This document shows positions 17,200 to 24,717 of a stretch of 49,796 nucleotides of DNA, piece by piece (position 1 is the first letter of the stretch; each line of letters opens with the position of its first letter). Both the position numbers and the translations under genes were made by a program. Below the pieces are notes generated by a model. The model was not told the DNA's origin. It searched no databases and was given only the letters and a program-made list of their open reading frames with translations. The DNA comes from Bradyrhizobium sacchari (GTDB lineage: Bacteria > Pseudomonadota > Alphaproteobacteria > Rhizobiales > Xanthobacteraceae), in the NCBI RefSeq assembly GCF_002068095.1, contig NZ_LWIG01000012.1, positions 343,500-393,295 of the forward strand. Reading direction: 5' to 3'.

Positions 17200-18038
17200 A
17201 GCCGCGGCCCTCCGAGTTTCGGGTCGAGCCAGGATGGCTTGGCGAGCGCCTTGACGAGGTGATTCCGCTCGAGCCTGTCGCTGCCGACGTGGCGCGTGAG
17301 GAGATCGCCGCTCTCGTCGATCCTCAGGACGGTCCGCCGCTCACGGCAAAGCCGGCTGAGATAGTCGCGCGCGACGCCGTCAAAGCCGTCGGCCTGCCAA
17401 CTATCGATCACCCGCATCAGGTGCCGCGCGAAGCTCTCCGTCACTTCTGCCGCTCCCGCTTCCCCAAACCCCTCCTCGTCCAACGCGGACGCGAGCGGAT
17501 GAATGCCGGGCCCCTGGTCGGCCATTGCGACCGTCCGGATCATGGCGCCAAACACCAGCCAGGCGGGCGGCTCATCCTCGCGCGCGGACGACGGCCACCC
17601 CATCCGCGCCCCTCCGACCAGCCCGCCATCGATCCGGACAGCGTCGGGCCAGCCGATCGCAACGGTCTTGTTCGGCGGCGCGTAGGCACGAAGAGCGTCG
17701 GTGAGCGCGACCATGCCGGCGTAGAACGCTCGCCGCGCGGTGCGCAAGGGTTCGCCCGGCTCGAGCACCACGGCGAATTCGGCGAGATCGAACCGCCCGA
17801 CATACACCAGCGTGCCGGCCCCGCTCTTGGGTGCAATGCGGCAAGCGTCGGCAAAAGCATCTCTGCTCTCACGCAACCGGACCAGCGTGAAAGGCGGCGG
17901 CAGCTGGATCGGCTCCGCCGGGGAAACGTGGCTGGTTGGGATCGACCGCAGGGCCGTCCTCCACTTTCCTTTTCTTCCCGATGGTGAAAATCTATACGAG
18001 GTACAGGAATGGCGCGAGTCCGTAAGTCGGCGCCGCAC
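17196..18038 (-). CDS. Biotin/lipoate protein ligase-like protein
   Basis: Up to 280 residues. The core (from about 45) resembles the biotin/lipoate ligase fold: LPPPFTLVRLRE, then GTLVYVGRFDLAEFAVVLEPGEPL, VAIGWPDAVRIDGGLVGGARMGWP and, later, GFGEAGAAEVTESFARHLM. A classical lysine-binding ligase signature is incomplete, so it may bind rather than transfer a cofactor. The only usual start codon is the ATG at 18038, but the first 29 residues look non-coding. A CTG at 17949-17951 has GGAGG six bases upstream and may be the real start. It is the first gene of the ATGA-linked accessory chain and divergent from the ferredoxin-like gene. Confidence 0.78.
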   Translation of the reverse strand: MRRRLTDSRHSCTSYRFSPSGRKGKWRTALRSIPTSHVSPAEPIQLPPPFTLVRLRESRDAFADACRIAPKSGAGTLVYVGRFDLAEFAVVLEPGEPLRTARRAFYAGMVALTDALRAYAPPNKTVAIGWPDAVRIDGGLVGGARMGWPSSAREDEPPAWLVFGAMIRTVAMADQGPGIHPLASALDEEGFGEAGAAEVTESFARHLMRVIDSWQADGFDGVARDYLSRLCRERRTVLRIDESGDLLTRHVGSDRLERNHLVKALAKPSWLDPKLGGPRL

Positions 18039-18054
18039 TGGCGGAGGGATTCAC

Positions 18055-20073
18055 CTGAAGCAGCCAGCGAAGACCGTCCTGATCTGCTCGTGTGAAGACA
18101 CGATGCGCCTTGACGTGGCCACGATCCGGCGCGGATGTCCCGACTGCGCGATCAGCAGCTTTCGCCATCTCTGCGGCGCAGAGCTCGATCATTTTCGCAA
18201 TGCGGCAAAGGCGACTGGCCCGCTGACGGTCGCCTGCACGCAGCAGGCGGCGCAGTTCTCCGATGAGGCCGGCGAACGCCCCGGCGGGATCAGCTTCGTC
18301 AATATCCGCGAGACGGCGGGCTGGTCGCGCGACGGCGCGAATGCGGGCGCGAAGATGGCGGCGCTGCTTGCTGCGGCTGAGATTCCCGCGCCGGACTATC
18401 CGCTGCTCACATTGTCGAGTGACGGCATCATCCTGATCTATGGGCACGACGAGGCCGCGATCGAAGCCGGGCGGCTGCTCGCAGATCATCTCGATGTCAC
18501 GGTCATGCTCGGGCAGCCGACGGACGTTACACCACCTGCCGCTGCCGTGTTCCCGATTGTGAAGGGCACGATCCGCAACGCGCGTGGCCATTTTGGCGCA
18601 TTCGAGCTCACGATCGACGACTACGCGCAGCCGCACCCGTCCTCGCGCGACCGCTTCGTGTTCGGATCTCACCGCAACGGGGCTACCTCGCGCTGCGATC
18701 TCGTGCTCGACCTCTCCGGCGATGCGCCGCTGTTCCCTGCGCACGACCTGCGGGATGGCTATCTCCGTGCGGATCCGCGAGATCCCGCCGCCGTGCTACG
18801 CGCGATACTTGCTGCGCGCGATCTCATCGGCAGCTTTGACAAGCCGAGATATGTCGACTTCACCCCGACCCTCTGCGCGCATTCGCGCTCGAAGCTGACC
18901 GGATGTCAGCGCTGCCTCGATTTGTGCCCGACCGGCGCGATCACGCCGGACGGCGACCATGTCGCCGTCAGCGCGGAAATCTGCGCAGGTTGCGGGCAAT
19001 GCGCGGCCGCCTGCCCGACGGGAGCCGCATCCTACGCACTGCCGCCCGCCGACACCCAATTGCAGGTCCTTCGCACCATGTTGCTCGCCTACCACGAAGC
19101 CGGCGGCGCGGATCCGGTGCTGCTGCTGCATGACAGTGGGCACGGCACGCCGCTGATCGATGCGCTCGCCCGTCATGGCGACGGATTGCCGGCCAACGTG
19201 CTTCCATTCGCCGTCAACGAGCTGACGCAGGTCGGCCTGGAGGCGGTTATCGGCGCATTCGCGTATGGCGCGGCGGCCGTACGGTTCCTGCTGCGCGCCA
19301 AGCGGCGGCATGGCGTGACCGGATTGATGCAGACGATCGCCATGGCCGAGGCGGTTCTTGCCGGGCTCGGATTTGACGGCCGCCGCGTGACCACGATCGA
19401 GACCGACGATCCCGACGTTCTGGCCGACGAGCTCACCGGGATCGGTGCCCTCACTGGCCTCGTGACTCCCGCAACTTTCCGGACAATCGGCAAGCGCGGC
19501 GATCTGCTTCGCTTTGGCCTGAGCGAATTGCATCGCCTCGCGCCCAGGCCTGTCGACGTGATCGCCTTGCCCGCGGGCGCACCGATCGGTGCGGTCACCG
19601 TTGACGCCAGCGGTTGCACGCTGTGCCTGTCCTGTGTATCGGCCTGCCCGACCGGTGCGCTTCGCGCCGATCCCGAGCGTCCCGTCCTGAAATTCGTGGA
19701 GGACGCCTGCGTGCAGTGCGGTCTGTGCCAGAGCACCTGTCCCGAGAAAGTCATCGCGCTCACCCCGCAGATCGACTTCCGGGCGCGGCGCGCGCCAGCC
19801 CAGGTGATCAAGGAGGAAGAGCCGGCCCTGTGTGTTCGCTGCGGCACGCCCTTCGGCGTCAAGAGCTCGATCGATCGGATCGCGACCAAGCTCGAGGGGC
19901 GTCATTGGATGTATCCCGCCGGGGACCGCCGGACCGAGGCCTTGCGGATGTGCGCCGATTGCCGCGTCATCGTCATGAGCGAGCAGCAGTTCGATCCGAT
20001 CCAGGACATTCCGGAACGCTCGCCCCCACGGACGACGGACGACTATCTGCGCCAACGCGAGAACAAGGACTAG
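18055..20073 (+). CDS. Multi-cluster 4Fe-4S ferredoxin-like protein of formate dehydrogenase region
   Basis: About 672 residues. The N-terminus carries ICSCEDTM and GCPDC cysteines, then a domain resembling CoB-CoM heterodisulfide reductase HdrA-type parts (VACTQQAAQFSDE). Two ferredoxin motifs follow around 284-325 (CQRCLDLCP, CAGCGQCAAACP), two more around 521-565 (CTLCLSCVSACP, CVQCGLCQSTCP), and a C-terminal CVRCG...MCADC pair that may bind zinc or iron. That is four 4Fe-4S clusters. No ATG, GTG or TTG gives the conserved N-terminus without entering the opposite gene. CTG at 18055 has GGAGGG at 18043-18048 and keeps it, so I place the start there; ATG 18103 would cut off the CEDTM motif. 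Likely an electron-transfer or maturation partner. Confidence 0.87.
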   Translation: MKQPAKTVLICSCEDTMRLDVATIRRGCPDCAISSFRHLCGAELDHFRNAAKATGPLTVACTQQAAQFSDEAGERPGGISFVNIRETAGWSRDGANAGAKMAALLAAAEIPAPDYPLLTLSSDGIILIYGHDEAAIEAGRLLADHLDVTVMLGQPTDVTPPAAAVFPIVKGTIRNARGHFGAFELTIDDYAQPHPSSRDRFVFGSHRNGATSRCDLVLDLSGDAPLFPAHDLRDGYLRADPRDPAAVLRAILAARDLIGSFDKPRYVDFTPTLCAHSRSKLTGCQRCLDLCPTGAITPDGDHVAVSAEICAGCGQCAAACPTGAASYALPPADTQLQVLRTMLLAYHEAGGADPVLLLHDSGHGTPLIDALARHGDGLPANVLPFAVNELTQVGLEAVIGAFAYGAAAVRFLLRAKRRHGVTGLMQTIAMAEAVLAGLGFDGRRVTTIETDDPDVLADELTGIGALTGLVTPATFRTIGKRGDLLRFGLSELHRLAPRPVDVIALPAGAPIGAVTVDASGCTLCLSCVSACPTGALRADPERPVLKFVEDACVQCGLCQSTCPEKVIALTPQIDFRARRAPAQVIKEEEPALCVRCGTPFGVKSSIDRIATKLEGRHWMYPAGDRRTEALRMCADCRVIVMSEQQFDPIQDIPERSPPRTTDDYLRQRENKD

Positions 20074-20077
20074 CCGC

Positions 20078-20371
20078 ATGCCTCGTTTCATGATGGTTTT
20101 TTCGACGTGCCTTGTCACCACGGCTCTCGTCGGCACGGCCGCCGAGGCCGCCCGCCTCACCAAGGCGCAAAAGGTCGCGCTCAAACAGGCGATCGTCGCC
20201 TGCAAGGCCGAGGCAAAGGGCAAGAAGATCAAATGGCTGTCACGCCGGAACTACGTCAACCAGTGTGTCGTGACGGCGCTCAAGGAACATCCCAACATCG
20301 ACGTCGCTGGTATGCTCAGAGAAAACCCGGAGCTGACCGATATTCCCGTGGAGCAATGGCCTGGGTATTAG
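20078..20371 (+). CDS. Small exported protein, 97 aa
   Basis: Starts four bases after the ferredoxin-like gene stops, so it is probably co-transcribed with it. It has an N-terminal signal peptide (hydrophobic 5-20, likely cut after AAEA near 24). The mature part is about 73 residues, basic, with LTKAQKVALKQAIVACK and two cysteines that could form a disulfide, ending VEQWPGY. I do not recognise a named family. A periplasmic role linked to the formate dehydrogenase region is possible by position only. Confidence 0.75.
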   Translation: MPRFMMVFSTCLVTTALVGTAAEAARLTKAQKVALKQAIVACKAEAKGKKIKWLSRRNYVNQCVVTALKEHPNIDVAGMLRENPELTDIPVEQWPGY

Positions 20372-20385
20372 AGGGTTATTGCCAG

Positions 20386-21741
20386 CTACTTCGACGTTGC
20401 ACGCGTCAGGAAGTCTGTGAGCGCGCGGCGATCCTCGGCCGAGCCGATGTGCTGCTCCGGCATCTTGGTGCCGGGCGTGTAGGCGTTCGGCCCGATCTCA
20501 AACAGTCTTGAGACAGTCTCCGGCGTCCAGACGATATCCATTGCCTTGAGCGCCTCGGAGAAGCGATAACCCGGCAGCGAGGCGATCTTCCGTCCGAACA
20601 GTCCGGCAAGCGTCGGCCCGGCACGCTGCACCTCGCTTTCCGACAAAGTATGGCAGGCCACGCAGGCCCTGAAGACTTCGGCGCCGTGATCGCCGGCATA
20701 GGCGGCAAGTGGATCCGCCGGCGTGCCCAGGAGGTTAGAGCCGATGGCTTCGCCAGTCAGCACATTCCAACGCCTGATCTTGCCGTCGGCGCCGCCGGTC
20801 AGCAACGTTGCGCCATCGGGCAGGAACCCAACTGACCAGACCGGCATTCCAGGCCCAACCAGTGTGCGGAGCACGCTGCGCGCCTTGCGATTGACGATCA
20901 CCACGGTTCCGCCAATTCCGGCTGCGGCGATCAAGGCGCCGTCATTAGAAACCGTCAAGGCCACGATCGGCGTAGCGGCCGCCATAACCTCGCCGCTCTC
21001 CTTGCCATCCGGGGTCAACATGCGCAGCTTGCCGTCTGCAGCGCCTGCAACGATTTCGCCGTCCGGCGCGACCGCAACTGCGTTCAATGACGCCGGCAAC
21101 GTCGCAATCTCGGATGTCCCATCCGCCAAATGCCAGACCCGCGCCGTCAGGTCGTAGCCGACACTCACCAGCGATCGTCCGTCCGGCGTAAAGGCAGCGC
21201 CGTTGACGTTTTGCGAATGCCCCTCCAGCACGCGCGACGTGCCATCCGACAGCGACCAAAGCCGCACGGTATGGTCCCACGAGGCTGATGCGAGCCTTGA
21301 TGCGTCGGGCGAAACGGCGAGCCCGACAATGGGTCCCGTATGACCTTCGAGAACCTGGTCCGGTTGCGGTCGGCCCAGCGTCCAAATCGCAATCCGGCCG
21401 TCCGCGCCAGCCGTAGCCATTCTTCCATCTACGAGGAAGGCAACCGCATTCACCGCATCCGAATGGAAGCGAAGGACCTGCTCGGCGGACTCGGTCGCCA
21501 GCGACCATCGGATCGCTGCGGTGTCGAAGCTGCCCGACAAAACGGTCTTGCCATCGGCCGAGACGGCGATCGCACGGACAGGTCCGCCGTGTCCCGCCAA
21601 CTGCGCTTGCGCGGGTTGCAGCGCCGGGAGCAGCGATGCTGTCAAAAGCAGGGTCGCGAGGCGCAAGGTCCCAATCCGTTGCCGCCGGAAACGATCACAA
21701 CGAAACACCCCGGCAGTCGCGGCTCCCGGGGAAAAAACCAT
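20386..21741 (-). CDS. WD40-repeat protein with C-terminal cytochrome c domain
   Basis: Up to 451 residues. A signal peptide lies within residues about 28-47 (LATLLLTASLLPALQPAQA), so the true start may be later than the ATG at 21741 (a GTG at 21708 or a TTG at about 21669 are options). Six or seven WD40 blades follow (about 50-340), with GH...WSL and DG...IWTL patterns. The last 110 residues are a class I cytochrome c: heme site CVACH and axial-Met loop TKMPEQ. It is periplasmic, convergent with the 97-residue gene, and 14 bases from it. A redox sensor or electron carrier with a protein-docking propeller is a fair inference. Confidence 0.87.
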   Translation of the reverse strand: MVFSPGAATAGVFRCDRFRRQRIGTLRLATLLLTASLLPALQPAQAQLAGHGGPVRAIAVSADGKTVLSGSFDTAAIRWSLATESAEQVLRFHSDAVNAVAFLVDGRMATAGADGRIAIWTLGRPQPDQVLEGHTGPIVGLAVSPDASRLASASWDHTVRLWSLSDGTSRVLEGHSQNVNGAAFTPDGRSLVSVGYDLTARVWHLADGTSEIATLPASLNAVAVAPDGEIVAGAADGKLRMLTPDGKESGEVMAAATPIVALTVSNDGALIAAAGIGGTVVIVNRKARSVLRTLVGPGMPVWSVGFLPDGATLLTGGADGKIRRWNVLTGEAIGSNLLGTPADPLAAYAGDHGAEVFRACVACHTLSESEVQRAGPTLAGLFGRKIASLPGYRFSEALKAMDIVWTPETVSRLFEIGPNAYTPGTKMPEQHIGSAEDRRALTDFLTRATSK

Positions 21742-21865
21742 CCTACTTGATCCAGCTCAACGAAGGGAGCTCGTGTCCGGTTCCAAGGTGCGACAAGCGG
21801 CGCCTTGAATGGCGAGCAGCGCGATCGCAGGCTTGCCAGAGGCCCCTCACCGATTGAGGCCGAAC

Positions 21866-22105
21866 ATGCAACTGCACCCGAAAGCATATCGGCAGCTCAT
21901 CGCGCGGTTGTGGCACTTTCGCGCCTTGCTGCCGCGTAATCGCGCCCCCACCAGCCAGGACGCGTCGCCCTTGCTCATCTACATCGTCGCCGTGCTCGTG
22001 CTACTGTTGGCTGTCCTTGAGATCGACCTCCACCGTGCGGAGCTTCAGTCCCTGGGACTGTCCGGGAATCCTGTTGGGATCAACCCGATCTTCATGAGTC
22101 CTTAG
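21866..22105 (+). CDS. Small single-pass membrane protein, 79 aa
   Basis: ATG at 21866 with GAGG seven bases upstream. Basic N-terminus (about 1-30), then one clear membrane helix at about 36-52 (LLIYIVAVLVLLLAVLEIDL) and a short tail ending NPIFMSP. The positive-inside rule puts the basic end in the cytoplasm. No family recognised. The coding call rests on the ribosome site and helix only. Confidence 0.55.
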   Translation: MQLHPKAYRQLIARLWHFRALLPRNRAPTSQDASPLLIYIVAVLVLLLAVLEIDLHRAELQSLGLSGNPVGINPIFMSP

Positions 22106-22235
22106 GAAAGCACTTGAGATATTGCCGCTCTCGCAAGCGAGCCAGCGGCCAGCCCCATCAAGCCGCTCGACAGCATAAGAGCTGCGCAACGCAACTCGAA
22201 CCGTGGTTGGTTCGAGGGCCATGGCAGCATTCTCT

Positions 22236-22448
22236 CTACCGCTGTGTTCCCCTTGGAAACACCAGCGATCGATCCTCGAAATCCTCCACCGGCAATTTGC
22301 TTTGTTGCGCCACCTTTTGCATCTCTCCCACAGTGGGCATTTCAGCTGCCGATGTATGACTCACCAATGGTGGATGCGCTCGGGGGATGCTCGTTGCAGC
22401 CAAGAAGAGCGCGAGGACGGTCAGGCCTGAGATCATCAGGAGCTTCAT
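22236..22448 (-). CDS. Small exported protein, 70 aa
   Basis: ATG preceded by GGAGATTCAC. N-terminal signal peptide MKLLMISGLTVLALFLAATS with a likely cut near 24-35, then a short acidic/basic mature part with MPTVGEMQKVAQQSKLPVEDFEDRS. No cysteine and no lipobox. An isolated gene with a candidate operator 56-71 bases upstream (palindrome at 22504). Function unknown. Confidence 0.6.
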   Translation of the reverse strand: MKLLMISGLTVLALFLAATSIPRAHPPLVSHTSAAEMPTVGEMQKVAQQSKLPVEDFEDRSLVFPRGTQR

Positions 22449-22769
22449 GTGAATCTCCGTTGAAGCTGTCTCAGTCCTGACTAGTGCAAGGGTCGGAGCC
22501 GCCGTGTGAAGTCCTTCACATCTCTCTTCTTCTTGATCACCTCAGGGACTCCGGTCATCCGATGCGCTGGTCCTGACTGGACACGTCCTTTCCGGCGCCT
22601 TCCCCGCAGGATCATCTCTCGGCGCGGCCGCTAGGAACCGAACCGGCAATCGCACCACAAGAAAGAAAGGATATCGCCCTCGCCGCGGAATAGTCTCTGA
22701 GGGCCCTGCACCGCCCCGGCAATCGCAAATTTTGAGCAGGCATGATAACCTCAACTGCACGGAGGTGAG
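22449..22769. other. Intergenic region between divergent small genes
   Basis: This 321-base gap separates the minus-strand 70-residue gene from the plus-strand coiled-coil membrane gene. Apart from the TGTGAAG palindrome I see no supported coding or RNA feature; the minus-strand frame that crosses it also runs antisense through the following gene and lacks recognisable content. Confidence 0.4.
22504..22519. promoter_or_regulatory. Perfect palindrome TGTGAAG-TC-CTTCACA, candidate operator
   Basis: Two perfect seven-base arms (22504-22510 and 22513-22519) flank a two-base centre, 56-71 bases upstream of the ATG of the exported 70-residue gene. This is the size and position of a dimeric repressor or activator site. 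No regulator gene is adjacent, so the binding protein is unknown. Confidence 0.35.
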
Positions 22770-23570
22770 ATGTTGAATGCTGCTGATGCAGGAGCCGCGC
22801 CCGACGACCCATCTGACGGGCCTCAGATTCCGCACCGAGCGGATCCGGAGCAGGCAGCCGCCGCGAATGGGTGGCCGATCGCGACCGATCGCGGCGCGGA
22901 TGCGCCTGCTTTCCTGACGCGAAGCTCGGGCTTCGGCCTCCAACCACCAACGCGAGAGGTTTCGCGCCGACAGAACCTGCCCAAGGCGCTCGCGGCAAGG
23001 CTCGATCGATTGAGGCGCATCTGGCGAGGTCATCTGGTTCAGGATGCCCCGAATACAGCGATCCCGCGCAGAAGCGGGGGCATTGGCGGCGGCACCTTTG
23101 CGCTCTTGACCTTGCTGGTGCTCGCGATCTGCGCCGGCGGGCTGCTCGCACTCGGTCGGATCAGATCTCTGAAGACCGAAATCGCCTCGCTTCAACGCGA
23201 ATTGCTTCCGCTGAGGGAACGACTGGCGAGTCTTGAGCAGGCAGAGAAGGCCAAACTGGCGGAGATCAAGGCCGAATCTGAAAAGAGCAAAGCTTTGGCG
23301 GAAAATCCATTCCAACAGGCGCCGCTCACGTTTTCGCGCGAGGAAGCTCAGTTGATCCGTGAATATATCAAGCCGGCACCGCCTGCGGGCCCGACGGCGC
23401 CAGCCGTTAACGTCGGCGATCCCGTTACGGGAGGGACAATCCCTCTGCCATCACCGCTAGCGGAAAAGATGCCCAAATTGGTCGGCGCGCGCTTCGCCAT
23501 CCGAAACGGAGCGATCATCATAGTCAGGAGAGACAGTCGCAAGGTCGACGCCGTGTTGCCACCGTACTAG
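22770..23570 (+). CDS. Membrane-anchored coiled-coil protein, 266 aa
   Basis: ATG with an excellent GGAGGTGAG site directly upstream. Residues 1-105 are hydrophilic and probably cytoplasmic. One membrane helix lies at about 108-130 (TFALLTLLVLAICAGGLLALG). A heptad-patterned coiled coil spans about 132-180 (Leu/Glu/Lys-rich). A Pro-rich linker and a small C-terminal beta segment (FAIRNGAIIIVRRDSRKV) with the final VLPPY complete it. No named family recognised. Topology resembles small periplasmic sensor or adaptor proteins. It lies just outside the Tad locus and on the opposite strand. Confidence 0.75.
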   Translation: MLNAADAGAAPDDPSDGPQIPHRADPEQAAAANGWPIATDRGADAPAFLTRSSGFGLQPPTREVSRRQNLPKALAARLDRLRRIWRGHLVQDAPNTAIPRRSGGIGGGTFALLTLLVLAICAGGLLALGRIRSLKTEIASLQRELLPLRERLASLEQAEKAKLAEIKAESEKSKALAENPFQQAPLTFSREEAQLIREYIKPAPPAGPTAPAVNVGDPVTGGTIPLPSPLAEKMPKLVGARFAIRNGAIIIVRRDSRKVDAVLPPY

Positions 23571-23640
23571 AGCATGATCCGGAAAAGTGGAAGCGGTTTT
23601 CCCCACAAACGCGGAGCGCGTTTGCGCGGAGATCATGCTC
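23570..23640. repeat. 71-base palindromic intergenic repeat with GAGCATGATC ends
   Basis: Begins GAGCATGATC (23570-23579) and ends GATCATGCTC (23631-23640), perfect ten-base inverted ends, with an AAAAGTGGAAGCGGTTTTCC core and a GC-rich inner hairpin. This matches my memory of the abundant palindromic intergenic repeats of Bradyrhizobium and relatives. It overlaps the last base of the coiled-coil gene's stop codon and lies between convergent genes, so its transcript would fold and may act as a bidirectional 3' end. Confidence 0.75.
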
Positions 23641-23717
23641 AAACAAAGAGCCAAGCACGACGCCGATCCAACCCAATCTTATCGCGCGTTAGAATCGTCA
23701 GGAATTCCGACCACGTC

Positions 23718-24254
23718 TCAGGGTTGGTTGTTCGGCGGCCGCTCAATGAACCGCCGGCTGCCATTGAGAAGTTCAAGGTTGTTGGCGATGACGGGATTGC
23801 CCGGATCGAGCGAATAGGCCTTCTCGAACTTTCGCCGCGCCGCACTCAGATTGCCGCGCAGCATGTACGAATATCCCTGGTCATTCAGGATCTGAACGGT
23901 TTCGCCTCCGAGCCGGATCGCCTGGGCGTAGGCCTGATCAGCAAGGTCAAACCGACGTATCCGATCATAGCTCGCCGCCAGGCCAACCCAGGCCGTCACG
24001 TCCTTCGGTGACTTCTCGACTGCGTCCTTGAAATAGCGCTGTGCGATCCCGTAGTTGCCGCGGTTGAAATGCTCCAGGCCCAGCCGTACGGGCTCGTCCG
24101 AAGGATAATATTTGACGTCCGTGGGCTCCTGCACGGGGTCCGGGCCGCCCGCATCCACGGGGGCGACGATCGCGGCCTGCCGCGTTGTTTGGTCACATGC
24201 CGTAAGGCCCGTCCCCAACAAGCAACAAGTCAGTATCAGAACAACACGCCGCAT
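23718..24254 (-). CDS. TPR-repeat lipoprotein of Tad locus (TadD-like)
   Basis: 178 residues. Signal peptide with lipobox LTAC, lipidated Cys near residue 20. Three tetratricopeptide repeats fill about 55-165 (GLEHFNRGNYGIAQRYFKDA, WVGLAASYDRIRRFDLADQAY, NDQGYSYMLRGNLSAARRKF). TadD lipoproteins of this kind act as pilotins for the Tad secretin or in pilus assembly. It is the last gene of the secretin sub-block, 44 bases after the small lipoprotein gene. Confidence 0.85.
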   Translation of the reverse strand: MRRVVLILTCCLLGTGLTACDQTTRQAAIVAPVDAGGPDPVQEPTDVKYYPSDEPVRLGLEHFNRGNYGIAQRYFKDAVEKSPKDVTAWVGLAASYDRIRRFDLADQAYAQAIRLGGETVQILNDQGYSYMLRGNLSAARRKFEKAYSLDPGNPVIANNLELLNGSRRFIERPPNNQP

Positions 24255-24298
24255 AACCCTTTATCCCCGCCCCGGCTCATACGGCCTCTTGCCTGCTA

Positions 24299-24706
24299 CT
24301 ACCTGCCGGCTGCGCCTGCTGCACCGCCGACCGGCACCGATATCCCCGCATTCGCTCCAGCCCCCAATCCTTCCACGTTGATGTTCTGGGTTGGAGCAGT
24401 CCGCAGGCCCATCTGTTTCGTCGCATCGCCGACGTCGGGAAGCTGATCTACGGGCTGTTTCGTGTTGCCATAGCGCGTCACGGCGGCACCCACGCGCCGG
24501 GCATCGTAGGCAATCCTGCGATCGCCGACGTTTCGTGGCCAGGGATTGATGGTGTGGGTGGCGGCATTCACTTGCTTGGCATCGCCGGCGCTCATGGTGA
24601 TGGTGTCGGACCGCTGGAAGTAGCGGTCGACCTCGTCATGGCCATAGAGGCCATAACAGCCCCCCAGCGGCAGCACCGCGAGAATTGCCAGGTACCTCTT
24701 GGTCAT
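24299..24706 (-). CDS. Small lipoprotein of Tad locus at CpaD/RcpB position
   Basis: 135 residues from an ATG with GAGG nine bases upstream, starting 11 bases after the secretin stop. Signal peptide with lipobox PLGGC, lipidated Cys near 17. The mature part has HDEVDRYFQRSDTITMSAGDAKQVN and ends in a Gly/Ala-rich tail (VGGAAGAAGR). The location directly after the secretin gene and the shared motif layout suggest a short relative of CpaD, which is normally longer. Outer-membrane partner of the secretin is inference. Confidence 0.78.
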   Translation of the reverse strand: MTKRYLAILAVLPLGGCYGLYGHDEVDRYFQRSDTITMSAGDAKQVNAATHTINPWPRNVGDRRIAYDARRVGAAVTRYGNTKQPVDQLPDVGDATKQMGLRTAPTQNINVEGLGAGANAGISVPVGGAAGAAGR

Positions 24707-24717
24707 GTCTCGCGTCC

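Noticed and set aside
15860..17254. Plus-strand open frame of 464 codons
   Set aside because: Antisense to the overlapping accessory genes, no recognisable domain, no ribosome site.
18796..20232. Minus-strand open frame of 478 codons
   Set aside because: Antisense to the ferredoxin-like gene with its clear cysteine motifs.
22542..23315. Minus-strand frame of 257 codons
   Set aside because: Opposes the coiled-coil membrane gene, which has a much better ribosome site and sensible topology.
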